From: Microcoleus vaginatus HSN003
Lineage (GTDB): Bacteria; Cyanobacteriota; Cyanobacteriia; Cyanobacteriales; Microcoleaceae
NCBI RefSeq assembly: GCF_022701255.1
Contig: NZ_CP031705.1
Span: forward strand, 6,014,001-6,078,000
Reading direction: 5' to 3'
Length of the DNA: 64,000 nt
The notes below the pieces were generated by a model. That model worked only from the letters and a program-made list of their open reading frames with translations. It was not told the DNA's origin and ran no database searches. The position numbers and the translations under genes were made by a program. The first letter of the stretch is position 1. Every line of letters begins with the position of its first letter. Shown one piece after another: positions 17,680-26,423 of the stretch.

Positions 17680-17756
17680 CCCCTAACCCCCTTTTTTAAA
17701 GGGGGGAACCGGATTATTCTTAAAGTCTCCCTGATTAAGGGGGATTTAGGGGGATG
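17680..17756. repeat. CCCCCTAA/TTAGGGGG palindromic repeat, copy 1
   Basis: Nested C-rich and G-rich arms (CCCCCTAACCCCC ... GGGGGATTTAGGGGG) lie between the divergent lgt and rlmN genes. Related copies are at 52134-52254 and 53689-53786. Confidence 0.7.
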
Positions 17757-17840
17757 GAGACTTCACCTTTTGGAGGATTAACGGCAGCTTTGGTAGAGAA
17801 GTTTTAAAATAGAGGGTGGCTTTAAATTTTCTGATGACCT

Positions 17841-18950
17841 ATGTCTCCTACTTCCGTTTCTCAGGTGTACTCTTCTGGTAATTCCAAGGGTGCGAATCAG
17901 TCTCGCAAGACTGCTGCTTTGGCTGTTGAGTCGGGTAAAATTCCGCCCTTGCTGGGGGCGAGTTTGGCTGAGTTAACGGAGTGGGTGCAGCAGCAGGGAC
18001 AACCGGCTTATCGCGGAAAGCAGTTGTACCAGTGGATTTATGAGAAAGGTGCGCGATCGCTCTCTGACATTTCTGTATTCTCGAAACAGTGGCGCGAGAC
18101 TGTTGCTAAAATTCCGATCGGGCGATCGACCATTCATTATCGATCGGTCGCACCAGACGCCACCGTAAAGTATCTCTTAAAATTGGCAGACGGTCAAATC
18201 ATTGAAACAGTAGGCATTCCCACCGATAAACGGCTGACTGTGTGCGTCTCAGCCCAAGTTGGCTGCGCGATGGGCTGCGACTTTTGCGCTACCGGAAAAG
18301 GCGGTTTCAAGCGCAATTTAGAAAAACACGAAATCGTCGATCAAGTCTTGACAGTACAGCAAGATTTCGGCCGCCGAGTCAGCCACATCGTATTTATGGG
18401 AATGGGCGAACCCCTGCTGAATTTCGATAATGTTGTAGCTGCTGTCAAGTGTTTGAATCAAGACGTAGGAATTGGACAGCGAAATATCACCATTTCCACA
18501 GTAGGAATTCGCAACCGCATCAGCCAACTAGCCGAACATCAACTGCAAGTTACCCTCGCCGTCAGCCTCCACGCTTCCAATCAAAGATTGCGCGAAGAGT
18601 TAATTCCTAGCGCCCGCCCTTATCCTTTGGGTGAGTTAATCGCAGAATGTCGGGAATATGTGCGATCGACTGGACGCAGATTGAGTTTTGAATACGTACT
18701 TTTAGCAGGTGTGAATGACTTACCGGAACACGCAGCCGAGTTAGCAAATCACTTGCGCGGTTTTCAGTGTCACGTCAATTTGATTCCTTACAATCCGATT
18801 CAGGAAGCTGAATATAAGCGACCGACTCCCAATCGAATTAACAGTTTTGTTGCGGTTTTGAAGGAAAAGAAAATTGCAGTTAGCGTGCGGTATTCTCGCG
18901 GCTTAGAAGCAGATGCCGCCTGCGGACAATTGCGGGCATCCGAGGTTTAG
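17841..18950 (+). CDS. rlmN: Dual-specificity 23S rRNA/tRNA (adenine-C2)-methyltransferase
   Basis: 369 residues, a radical SAM enzyme. The cluster motif is [19 protein letters not shown] (about residues 138-156), preceded by [23 protein letters not shown] and SLHAS follow. The methyl-carrying second catalytic Cys is in ADAACGQLR at the C-terminus. RlmN methylates A2503 of 23S rRNA and A37 of some tRNAs. The N-terminal about 35 residues are a variable extension before the conserved [20 protein letters not shown]. Confidence 0.95.
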   Translation: MSPTSVSQVYSSGNSKGANQSRKTAALAVESGKIPPLLGASLAELTEWVQQQGQPAYRGKQLYQWIYEKGARSLSDISVFSKQWRETVAKIPIGRSTIHYRSVAPDATVKYLLKLADGQIIETVGIPTDKRLTVCVSAQVGCAMGCDFCATGKGGFKRNLEKHEIVDQVLTVQQDFGRRVSHIVFMGMGEPLLNFDNVVAAVKCLNQDVGIGQRNITISTVGIRNRISQLAEHQLQVTLAVSLHASNQRLREELIPSARPYPLGELIAECREYVRSTGRRLSFEYVLLAGVNDLPEHAAELANHLRGFQCHVNLIPYNPIQEAEYKRPTPNRINSFVAVLKEKKIAVSVRYSRGLEADAACGQLRASEV

Positions 18951-18995
18951 GATTGGATTTTTAACCCCTAAAATTTGTTGTAGGCTGCGTTAGAC

Positions 18996-19118
18996 CTGAG
19001 ATGTTGCACCATTCTCAATTAGCCTTTTGCGGGCGGGCAGGATGCCCACCCCACAAGAAAACTCCGTCTTTGTGGAACAGGCCGGAAAGCCTGTTCTTAA
19101 GAATGGTGCAAGATGTGA
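18996..19118. mobile_element. Miniature palindromic element, copy B
   Basis: 123 bp, the same length as copy A. The left end is CTGAGATGTTGCACCATTCT and the right end is GAATGGTGCAAGATGTGA. GTTAGAC flanks both sides (18989-18995 and 19119-19125). It fills most of the 330-base gap between rlmN and the methyltransferase. The rest holds only a short GGGCGTCTCGCCCGCCC palindrome near 19230. Confidence 0.85.
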
Positions 19119-19280
19119 GTTAGACGGCGTTATTTTATCAATCATCGATAAACTACTTTGTGACGCACCATACTAACTCTTTAAACTGTTCTGCCTTTAA
19201 ATTGTCTGTCAAAAAAAATCAAAGTCTTGTGGGGTGGGCGTCTCGCCCGCCCTGAATATACAATTTAAATGCGCGACAGC

Positions 19281-20429
19281 TTACAAGCGTTTAACAAGTA
19301 TCCACCGCAACTCTAACGGCGGTGTTTGTTGCACGGGAAATAAATCGCGCCCGCTAGCCCAACTGACAAACCAAGGTGTCGGCGGCCACGCAGAATCAGG
19401 CAAATGTTTTTGTTCGTATTCAATCACCGATTCATCAGAAATAATTTCTAACGGCAAACCCTCTATTGCTGCTTGCAATTCTTGTCTGGTAATCAGATAA
19501 GACCAACACAATTCAGACATTTGTTTGGCCATCTCGTCGGGTTCGTACCCATCTACAGCTAAGAAAGCACTGAATAATATAAACCCGCCACTTAAAACGG
19601 CATCGGACATTTTGCCGAGGAACAAACGAATTTGTTCGGGGTAGCGGAAATGAGAGAGAACTTCGGTAGCAATGGCTAATTTGTACCGATAAGTTTTCAT
19701 TCTCAATAAGGGGTCTAAAACGTCGCCTTGGGTGACATTTATCGGCAAGTTTTCGGCGGTTGCTGCTGCTGATAGCTTCTCGGCAAATATCGGTGTTAGT
19801 TCGATCGCATCCACGGAATGGCCTAACCTTGCTAAAGGCAAACTATTGCGCCCTGGGCCCGCACCGACATCTAAAATAGGTGCTTTTCCCGGTTCGCCTA
19901 ATTCGGCGGCAGTGGCGATGACTTTGGTATCGGGATGGCTGCCGAATAAAGGTTCGGGACGAATATCCGGCCAGCTATGATATTTTTGGGCCATCGATTC
20001 GATTTGAATCTTGGTATTCAGAGTAATGCCGCCGGCTAAACCGGTTTGGGAATTGGCGGGAAAATATGAGACTATTAGATGAGCGTGGGGGGAATTTTTG
20101 AATCCTTCTGCTAAGGCGTTGGCGATTAATGTTCGTAAGTTTTCGGTTTGGGCAGCGTCGATGTTTTGTCCGAGAATGTTTAAGAAGTCTGACAGTAATT
20201 TAAGATAGTCGTCTAGCATCGATGGCAAGCAAGGCAGATAGAATTCTCCCTTGAGGCCGATGCTCCTTTTGAGCCTTTCTTTGAGAATTAATTTCAGGCG
20301 ATTGGAGTCTGTCAGCGACGGGCCTATTTCGGGTGATTCGCTGACAGGCAATTCCGGGGAAGATGCAGCACTGGTGAGGTTTTTAGTCACAATATTTTCG
20401 ATTAGATTCGGCAATAAGTGCGATCGCAC
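19281..20429 (-). CDS. Class I SAM-dependent methyltransferase of unknown substrate
   Basis: 382 residues. The C-terminal half is a Rossmann methyltransferase: motif I is ILDVGAGPGRNSLPLARLGH, the acidic loop is VDAIELT, NVTQGDVLD follows, and the post-motif is GGFILFSAFL. The N-terminal about 180 residues have no family I recognise. The GTG at 20429 overlaps purN by 47 bases; a second GTG at 20390 would overlap by 8 and is equally possible. Overlap with purN suggests co-transcription, but a functional link is not evident. Confidence 0.75.
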   Translation of the reverse strand: MRSHLLPNLIENIVTKNLTSAASSPELPVSESPEIGPSLTDSNRLKLILKERLKRSIGLKGEFYLPCLPSMLDDYLKLLSDFLNILGQNIDAAQTENLRTLIANALAEGFKNSPHAHLIVSYFPANSQTGLAGGITLNTKIQIESMAQKYHSWPDIRPEPLFGSHPDTKVIATAAELGEPGKAPILDVGAGPGRNSLPLARLGHSVDAIELTPIFAEKLSAAATAENLPINVTQGDVLDPLLRMKTYRYKLAIATEVLSHFRYPEQIRLFLGKMSDAVLSGGFILFSAFLAVDGYEPDEMAKQMSELCWSYLITRQELQAAIEGLPLEIISDESVIEYEQKHLPDSAWPPTPWFVSWASGRDLFPVQQTPPLELRWILVKRL

Positions 20430-21054
20430 CGAGCATAATCTTGTGCTCTTGCACCTGAATTCTCGCGTGCAGTGTTTCTGCGGTATCCTCAGGCAATACG
20501 GGCACCGCAGCCTGCATTAAAATGGGCCCGCTGTCTACTTCTAAACGGGCGATATGCACCGTACATCCGGTGATTTTAACCTTGGCAGCTAGTGCTTGCT
20601 CGACGGCGCGAATTCCTGGGAAACTCGGCAGTAAACTGGGGTGAATGTTAATAACGCGATCGGGAAAAGCATCAAACAAAACTTTGGTAACAATTCGCAT
20701 CCAACCCGCCATCACGACCCATTCTACATCATATTCTTGAAAAGCTTTGACAATTTTTGTATCTAATTCTTCGCGGCTTTTGCAGTCGCGGTGATTGAGC
20801 AGAATCGAGGGAATGCCGTATTTTTCTGCTCTGGCGGCGGCTTTGGCTTCGGGGTTATTGTAAATTAATACTGGGATTTGAGCGTTGAGTTGTTGATTTT
20901 GGATGGCTTGGGCAATTACCTCGAAGTTGCTGCCGCTTCCTGATGCTAAAACTCCTAATTTTAATGGAGGATGGGCCGCAGCGAGCGCACTTTTGCCAAT
21001 CTCAGGAGAAATCAGGCAGGCATGGGAATTAACAGATACTGGATTAGCGGTCAT
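20383..21054 (-). CDS. purN: Phosphoribosylglycinamide formyltransferase
   Basis: 223 residues. The N-terminal loop is LGVLASGSGSNFEVIAQAI. The catalytic segment has the formyl-binding MRIVTKVLFDAFPDRVINIHPSLLPSFPG (Asn/His pair), then GCTVHIARLEVDSGPILMQA with the Asp. It transfers formyl from 10-formyl-THF to GAR in purine synthesis. It has about 30 extra residues at the N-terminus, typical of cyanobacterial forms. The 3' end overlaps the methyltransferase gene start. Confidence 0.95.
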   Translation of the reverse strand: MTANPVSVNSHACLISPEIGKSALAAAHPPLKLGVLASGSGSNFEVIAQAIQNQQLNAQIPVLIYNNPEAKAAARAEKYGIPSILLNHRDCKSREELDTKIVKAFQEYDVEWVVMAGWMRIVTKVLFDAFPDRVINIHPSLLPSFPGIRAVEQALAAKVKITGCTVHIARLEVDSGPILMQAAVPVLPEDTAETLHARIQVQEHKIMLGAIALIAESNRKYCD

Positions 21055-21182
21055 AAAGATAAAAACTATTCACTCGTCTTCTACAATACAGGTAAAGGGT
21101 AAGGTGTGCTTGGTCGCACTCTACATGGAAATATTGCCTAAGTCCTAAGTATATTTTTTTTCGCTGACCTACTGATTCACTC

Positions 21183-21758
21183 TTATTCTACAATATTCTC
21201 AAAAAACTCTTCCCTGAGAATCGAATAAAGTTTTAGATCCCAATATCTGTCTTTCACAAATAGGTGCTGTCGCAATACCCCTTCCAATTGCATCCCCACT
21301 TTTTCCATCACCCTAGCGGAAGCAATATTGTTAACTTCACATCGAGCCATAATTCGATTCAGCAACATCTCCCGAAAGCCGAATTCAATAACTGCATTAG
21401 CAGCCTCGCTCATGTATCCTTCGCCCCAATAGCTCCTAGAGAGTGCGTAGCCAATTTCCGCGCGGCTGTGCGTCATGCTCCATTCCACAAATCCGCAAGT
21501 CCCGATAAACTTTTTCTCGACTTTGTGGACAATTCCCCAATCTACAAGCTCTCGTCTTTTGTACATTTTTGTAAGTGACTTGAGAAAGTATTTAGTGTCT
21601 TCAATCGAGGTGTGGGTTGACCACATTGTGTATTGTGATACTTCGGGGTTTGAGGCATACTCAAACATCTCGCTCGCATCGTTTAAAGTAATTTTTCTGA
21701 GCAGGAGCCTTTCAGTTTCTATAGTGGGTAAATGAGCTAATATATCGAGAAGGTTCAT
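21183..21758 (-). CDS. GNAT-family N-acetyltransferase, RimJ/RimL type
   Basis: 191 residues. ETERLLLRKITLNDASEMFE at the start, the acetyl-CoA loop region EIGYALSRSYWGEGYMSEAA, and NRIMARCEVNNIASARVMEK, with VGMQLEGVLRQH next, are the standard RimJ/RimL-like GNAT blocks. These enzymes acetylate ribosomal-protein N-termini, antibiotics or small amines. The specific substrate cannot be told. It is a single gene facing the ABC permease. Confidence 0.85.
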   Translation of the reverse strand: MNLLDILAHLPTIETERLLLRKITLNDASEMFEYASNPEVSQYTMWSTHTSIEDTKYFLKSLTKMYKRRELVDWGIVHKVEKKFIGTCGFVEWSMTHSRAEIGYALSRSYWGEGYMSEAANAVIEFGFREMLLNRIMARCEVNNIASARVMEKVGMQLEGVLRQHLFVKDRYWDLKLYSILREEFFENIVE

Positions 21759-21817
21759 TTTGATATTGACCTATATTGTGATACCATTTAAAACTAAAAG
21801 CTAAAATTTACAAGCCA

Positions 21818-22708
21818 ATGGTTCGGATTAAATTTGGGCGTTTTAACTGGTTGGATAATGATGCGATCGCAGCTTGGACTTTCCTGGCCCCAGCTTTGCT
21901 GTTTCTGGGTACTTTTTTGATTTGGCCGATCGCCTATTTATTTTACCTCAGCTTTACCAGCGGCAGCTTTACCCAGTCGGGAGTGCGTTGGATTGGCTTG
22001 AACAACTACTCGCGTCTAGTCACAAACCCGGATTTCTGGCAAATTCTCCAAAATACGCTCTATTTTACTACTGCAACAGTCATTCCCAGTTTGGTGATTC
22101 CTTTGGGCTTAGCAGTTTTACTAAATCGCTCGTTTGCTTGGCGAGGAGCTCTCCGCACCGCTTATTTTATTCCTTCGATTACCTCTTTAGTTGCAGTTGG
22201 CTTGGGTTGGCGGTGGTTGTTTCAAACCGCAGGCCCGGTGAATAATGCCCTAAGTGCGATCGGCTTAAATCCAATTCCTTGGCTGAGTAGCACAGTTTGG
22301 GCAATGCCAGTGATAATTCTGCTCAGTGTTTGGAAACAATTAGGCTTTAATATGGTAGTATTTTTAGCAGGATTGCAAGCAATTCCGGTAAATCGTTACG
22401 AAGCCGCAGAACTGGATGGAGCTAATGCTTGGCAGCAATTTTTGTACATCACTTTACCCGGTTTGCGGCCGACTTTAGTATTTGCTACGGTCACTACTGC
22501 TATTTTTACTCTTCGGAGTTTCGAGCAAGTTTACGTTATCACCGGCGGCGGCCCTTTGAACTCTACTAATTTGCTAGTTTATTATATTTACGAGCAAGCT
22601 TTTTCGCAATTTGATTTTGGCTATGCAGCCGCAGCGGCAACTTTCCTGATGGCTATAGCTTTGATATTAGTTTATTTACAACTAAAAGTTTGGGGCGAAG
22701 ATGCTTGA
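21818..22708 (+). CDS. Sugar ABC transporter permease (MalF/UgpA type), standing alone
   Basis: 296 residues with six predicted membrane helices. The EAA loop that contacts the ATPase is clear: EAAELDGANAWQQFLYITLP. The N-terminal FLAPALLFLGTFLIWPIAYL and the later TGGGPLNSTNLLVYYIYEQA are typical of the first permease of carbohydrate-uptake (CUT1) systems. No solute-binding protein, second permease or ATPase is in the neighbourhood, so partners must be encoded elsewhere. Confidence 0.85.
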   Translation: MVRIKFGRFNWLDNDAIAAWTFLAPALLFLGTFLIWPIAYLFYLSFTSGSFTQSGVRWIGLNNYSRLVTNPDFWQILQNTLYFTTATVIPSLVIPLGLAVLLNRSFAWRGALRTAYFIPSITSLVAVGLGWRWLFQTAGPVNNALSAIGLNPIPWLSSTVWAMPVIILLSVWKQLGFNMVVFLAGLQAIPVNRYEAAELDGANAWQQFLYITLPGLRPTLVFATVTTAIFTLRSFEQVYVITGGGPLNSTNLLVYYIYEQAFSQFDFGYAAAAATFLMAIALILVYLQLKVWGEDA

Positions 22709-22744
22709 TATCACGTCCGGTAGCATCCTTCGTGTATGGTTCCT

Positions 22745-22812
22745 GTATGGGCGGGGCGGGTTTACGAAATTGTTTTTTTTAGGCAATTATGGTTGGTAAA
22801 ACCCGCCCATAC
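22745..22812. repeat. GGGCGGGTTT palindromic repeat, copy 1
   Basis: GTATGGGCGGGGCGGGTTTA near 22745 is mirrored by TAAAACCCGCCCATACGCGC near 22798. It lies in the 143-base gap between the permease and the DJ-1-like gene. Relatives are at 33797-33868 and 33922-34001. Confidence 0.7.
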
Positions 22813-22851
22813 GCGCAAATTATACCATTAACCAGGCCCAATGCCCAATTA

Positions 22852-23442
22852 CTAATTCCCCATTTGATATTCCATGTGTTCTGCTGTTTGTTCAGCTTGT
22901 GCTGTACCCAAAAGTTTGCCAACAACGTGCAAAGACATATCAATTCCCGCAGCAATTCCCCCAGAAGTGATGATTTTGCCGTTATCTACAAATCGCTGAT
23001 TTTCGATAATAGTTGTGTTGGGAGCTAATTCTTTCAATAAATCTAATACTTGATGGTGTGTAGTTGCTTCCAAACCTTCCAACAAGCCAGCTTTGGCCAA
23101 AAGCAGCGATCCCGTACAGACAGAAAGCACTAATTCTGCTGTTCGCGCACAATCTTTTATCCAGTTAATAACTGCTGAATTATCGATTAACTTTCTCGTA
23201 CCTTGTCCTCCCGGTACAATTAAAATATCCGGTGGCGGACAATCGGAAATGGTGCAGTCGGGATTTACACTCAAACCATTGCGGGCGTTGACAGCACCAG
23301 GATGCTCGGCTACGGTAGAGACTGCAAAAGGTCGATGGCCCTTACTTAATTCTGATGCCACCGAAAACACTTCAAAAGGGCCTGCAAAGTCCAGTACCTC
23401 GACATCATCGAACATTAAAATAACTACGTTCCTAGTTGCCAT
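22852..23442 (-). CDS. DJ-1/PfpI-family protein
   Basis: 196 residues from ATG 23442 (MATRNVVILMFDDVEVLDFA). An upstream start at 23466 adds 8 unlikely residues. The fold is glutamine-amidotransferase-like. The nucleophile-elbow Cys is in ELVLSVCTGSLLLAKAGLLE, followed by ATTHH, and the early acidic residue sits in GPFEVFSVAS. This pattern fits the InhA (isonitrile hydratase)/AraC-cofactor-like branch of the superfamily. The reaction here is unknown; hydratase or a glyoxalase/deglycase-type role are options. Confidence 0.8.
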   Translation of the reverse strand: MATRNVVILMFDDVEVLDFAGPFEVFSVASELSKGHRPFAVSTVAEHPGAVNARNGLSVNPDCTISDCPPPDILIVPGGQGTRKLIDNSAVINWIKDCARTAELVLSVCTGSLLLAKAGLLEGLEATTHHQVLDLLKELAPNTTIIENQRFVDNGKIITSGGIAAGIDMSLHVVGKLLGTAQAEQTAEHMEYQMGN

Positions 23443-23519
23443 AAGACATACTTCTGATAGAGGCAAAAATATCGGCGATTTGTTATCCTAGAACTGGTAT
23501 AATTTAAATTATTAAAGCT

Positions 23520-23885
23520 ATGCCGAAAAAATTTCGCCATCGCGCTCTGAAACTCTGTGTTTTGTGTCTGGCTTGTGCCTTAGCAATTGCTGTTGCGCCA
23601 ATTTTTACACCCGCTCAATCCACAACTCAATTAGAATTTCGCATTATTCAATTAGAACGTCAAATTTCTGAACTCCGAGGACAAATCTACAGTTTGCAGA
23701 ATCAAGGTTCTAGAGTTAACCGGCCTCAGTCTTCTGCCCCTTCAGGTTCTGATCGCAAAAATCCTAGAACGCTGTCGGGAGACCCGATGTTTGACAATTT
23801 AGCAACTTTGGCAATTGAAACTAAGCAAGATGTTATTAAAATTCAAGAGCGGTTGTCAAAGCTAGAAGCGTCGAGAAATCGCTAG
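23520..23885 (+). CDS. Secreted coiled-coil protein of unknown function
   Basis: 121 residues. A signal peptide is evident (MPKKFRHRALKLCVLCLACA, then LAIAVAPIFTPAQS). A coiled coil follows (FRIIQLERQISELRGQIYSL), then a Ser/Pro/Arg linker and a second helical segment (IETKQDVIKIQERLSKLEAS). It diverges from the DJ-1-like gene, with about 77 bases between starts. No known family, but signal plus heptads suggests a small periplasmic or thylakoid-lumen protein. Confidence 0.7.
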   Translation: MPKKFRHRALKLCVLCLACALAIAVAPIFTPAQSTTQLEFRIIQLERQISELRGQIYSLQNQGSRVNRPQSSAPSGSDRKNPRTLSGDPMFDNLATLAIETKQDVIKIQERLSKLEASRNR

Positions 23886-24157
23886 AGAAGTCATTAGTTA
23901 GAAGAAAGAGGGAAGAAGGAAGACACGAGACGGATTTTGACACGGATACAGGGATTAATTATTGAACCCAAGTCGGGAGTCAGGAGTCAGGAGTCAGACG
24001 GAAGAGGGAAGAGGGTAGAAGTCAGTAGTCATTAGTTAGAAGAATAAAGTCATATTCTCCCCAGCTCCCAACTCCCAACTCTCCCCCTCTCCCCCTCTCC
24101 CATCCTCCGACGTTGAGGTCAAGAACAGCAGGGTCTGCTAAAAGTTAACTTGCAGAA

Positions 24158-24304
24158 CTATTCAATGATATGGAAATAAAAGCCTGCAACCACAAAATTG
24201 ATTGCTAACAGCAACAGAAACCAGCCTGCGCGAAATGTGTAAGGGAATTTGCCCGTTTTCATCACGGACTCGGATTTTAATTGGTTCTTCGCTATCTCTG
24301 GCAT
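24158..24304 (-). CDS. 48-residue single-span membrane microprotein
   Basis: A short frame (begins MPEIAKNQLKSESVMKTGKF, ends YFHIIE). The first 20 residues are polar and the next about 22 form one transmembrane helix (RAGWFLLLLAINFVVAGFYF). TAGGAG stands 7 bases before the ATG, a strong ribosome-binding site. The size, the aromatic helix and the short C-terminus recall small accessory subunits of photosynthetic or NDH complexes, but I cannot assign it to a named one. It lies downstream of the secreted coiled-coil gene on the other strand. Confidence 0.65.
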   Translation of the reverse strand: MPEIAKNQLKSESVMKTGKFPYTFRAGWFLLLLAINFVVAGFYFHIIE

Positions 24305-24430
24305 AGGTAAAGCTCCTAATTCATAATGTCACTCTATTCACAAATAGCAGAGAGCGTCGCACTTATGCACAATCCTCTAGAGTTATTTTTTGTAACAAGG
24401 AGTTTATACCGAGTTGAATTCAGATTAATT

Positions 24431-25387
24431 TCAATCGCTCTCTCCGGCGTGGTAGGAACTGCGGACGAGAGGCCCCGATCGCACGCGCTCAAACCCCATC
24501 TCCCGCGCGATCGACCCGAAACGGTCAAATTCGCTCGGCGTCCAGTATTTACGCACTGGGAGGTGATCTAGAGATGGTCTCATGTATTGACCGAGGGTGA
24601 GCCGATCGCACTTGGCATCTCGCAAATCTGTCATCGCTTCGACTATCTCGGCTTCGGTTTCCCCGTGTCCCAACATCAAACCGGATTTGGTGGGAATAGT
24701 TGGGTCATATTGCTTAACAATACGCAGAACGTCGATCGAGCGATCGTACTTGGCCCCCCTCCGCACCGGCCCTTGCAAGCGACGCACCGTCTCAATATTG
24801 TGGTTGTAACAAGCCGGTTTAGCCTCCACCACCGTGCGAATCCGATCTCGCTGCAACTCATCGAGGCCGAAATTCTCCGCCTCTGAATTCCTCCCGATTC
24901 CCCCCCAAAAATCCGGCGTCAGTACCTCCACTTCAGTATCCGGGTTTAAGAGGCGGATTTGGGTGATCGTCCTTGCAAACCAACCCGCACCTCCATCCGG
25001 CAAATCATCCCTCGCCACCGAAGTCAGCACCGCATAGCGCAAACCCAACAACTGCACAGACTCGGCCACCTTTTGCGGTTCCTCCGGGTCTAGGGGCATC
25101 GGAGAATGACCTTTATCTACTTGACAAAAAGCACAAGCGCGGGTGCAAGTCGGCCCCATCAACAAAAAAGTCGCCGTTTTTTGCGCGTAGCACTCGCCCC
25201 GGTTGGGACATCTGCCCTCCTCGCAAATCGTGTGAATTTGCCGCTGTTTAATAATTTTTTGCACTTGCGAAAGTTCGCTAGCTTTGCCAACGGGTCTACG
25301 CAACCACTCCGGCATCGCCTCGATTTCACCCCGCATTTGGGCGGCAATTACTTTGACAGTAGGAGTTTGAGGAGTTGGGAGCGACAT
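24431..25387 (-). CDS. lipA: Lipoyl synthase
   Basis: 318 residues, radical SAM. The auxiliary cluster motif is [20 protein letters not shown] and the SAM cluster motif is [13 protein letters not shown]. The C-terminal RSSYHAGE provides the Ser ligand of the auxiliary cluster. LipA inserts two sulfurs at C6 and C8 of protein-bound octanoate. Length is normal. It is transcribed away from the response regulator gene, with about 200 bases between. Confidence 0.95.
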   Translation of the reverse strand: MSLPTPQTPTVKVIAAQMRGEIEAMPEWLRRPVGKASELSQVQKIIKQRQIHTICEEGRCPNRGECYAQKTATFLLMGPTCTRACAFCQVDKGHSPMPLDPEEPQKVAESVQLLGLRYAVLTSVARDDLPDGGAGWFARTITQIRLLNPDTEVEVLTPDFWGGIGRNSEAENFGLDELQRDRIRTVVEAKPACYNHNIETVRRLQGPVRRGAKYDRSIDVLRIVKQYDPTIPTKSGLMLGHGETEAEIVEAMTDLRDAKCDRLTLGQYMRPSLDHLPVRKYWTPSEFDRFGSIAREMGFERVRSGPLVRSSYHAGESD

Positions 25388-25585
25388 AAAATTAAGTGGC
25401 GATCAAGTTAATTCCTTCGATCGTATCCGAAATCAAAGCCCCTGAACTTGTAGGAGTATCACCCGAAATTAGAATCGCGCCCAAGTGCAACAAAACTAAA
25501 CTCGCCCAGAATTATGGGTAGAATTCTGTTAGGGATATACTGAAGGTTGCAAATCATCACTCATTCATTACTGAAGGAGTCAGTC

Positions 25586-26137
25586 GTGGCTGGTCAAAAA
25601 ATCTTGGTAATCGATGACAGTAAAGTCATCCGCGTCCGAGTCCGAGAGATGTTGCCTCAGGGTAACTTTGAAGTTCTAGAAGCAAAAGACGGCGAAGAGG
25701 GACTCAAACTGATCCGTCAAGCCCGCCCAAATCTAATTATGTTAGATTTCCTACTGCCCAAAGTCAGCGGTTGGGAAGTGTATCAAAAAGTGCAAGCCCA
25801 TCCTGAGCTTTCTAAGATACCTTTGGTGATCATGTCGGGCCGCGAAGAAGAGGTGATGGAAAAAATTCCGAAACCCTTTGAGAAGCATTTTTTTGCATTC
25901 ATCGCCAAACCGTTTGAGAAGAAGCAGCTAACCGAGGCAATCAAATCGGCGATGGTACTGGCCAAAAAGAAACCAGTGCCGGAAGCCCCAGCAGCAGCCG
26001 CTGCACCCAGCTCTGGAGCGGGCGCCGCCGAAATTCAGGCGATGACTGCGAAAATGGCGAAAATGCAAGCGGAAATTGATGCACTCAAAAAACAAATGAG
26101 TCAGGTGATTACGATCATCAAGCAGAAATTGAAATAA
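25586..26137 (+). CDS. Single-domain response regulator with C-terminal coiled coil
   Basis: 183 residues from GTG 25586, chosen because GGAGTCAGTC precedes it at correct spacing. The receiver domain (about residues 1-125) has KILVIDDSKVIRVRVREMLP, the phospho-acceptor in LIMLDFLLPKVSGWEVYQ, the conserved Ser in LVIMSGREEE and the Lys in FIAKPFEKKQL. Then comes an Ala/Pro linker and a helical tail (MAKMQAEIDALKKQMSQVIT). There is no DNA-binding output domain, so it probably acts by protein contact. No cognate kinase is adjacent. Confidence 0.85.
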   Translation: MAGQKILVIDDSKVIRVRVREMLPQGNFEVLEAKDGEEGLKLIRQARPNLIMLDFLLPKVSGWEVYQKVQAHPELSKIPLVIMSGREEEVMEKIPKPFEKHFFAFIAKPFEKKQLTEAIKSAMVLAKKKPVPEAPAAAAAPSSGAGAAEIQAMTAKMAKMQAEIDALKKQMSQVITIIKQKLK

Positions 26138-26423
26138 TTCTGCTGTTTTTTGAAGGCACTTATGTAGAAGGAAACTTCCACACCGTGCAACTTTCAGTTG
26201 AGTCTCAATGGCGGCGATTTTATCCGCATTTTTTTGCCCAATTGTTTGAGCGAATGCGATCGCCAATAGCCTGAAACTGGTTTCTCAAAATCCCAGTGAG
26301 AAAATCAATTAAAAGTTAAAAATAAAACAAGGGAGGAAATTAATTATTAATTTATATTAGGATTTTTAATTCCCGCTCGTTCCACACTCAATTATCAACT
26401 CCACAGTCTCATTTTTTGGGTTA

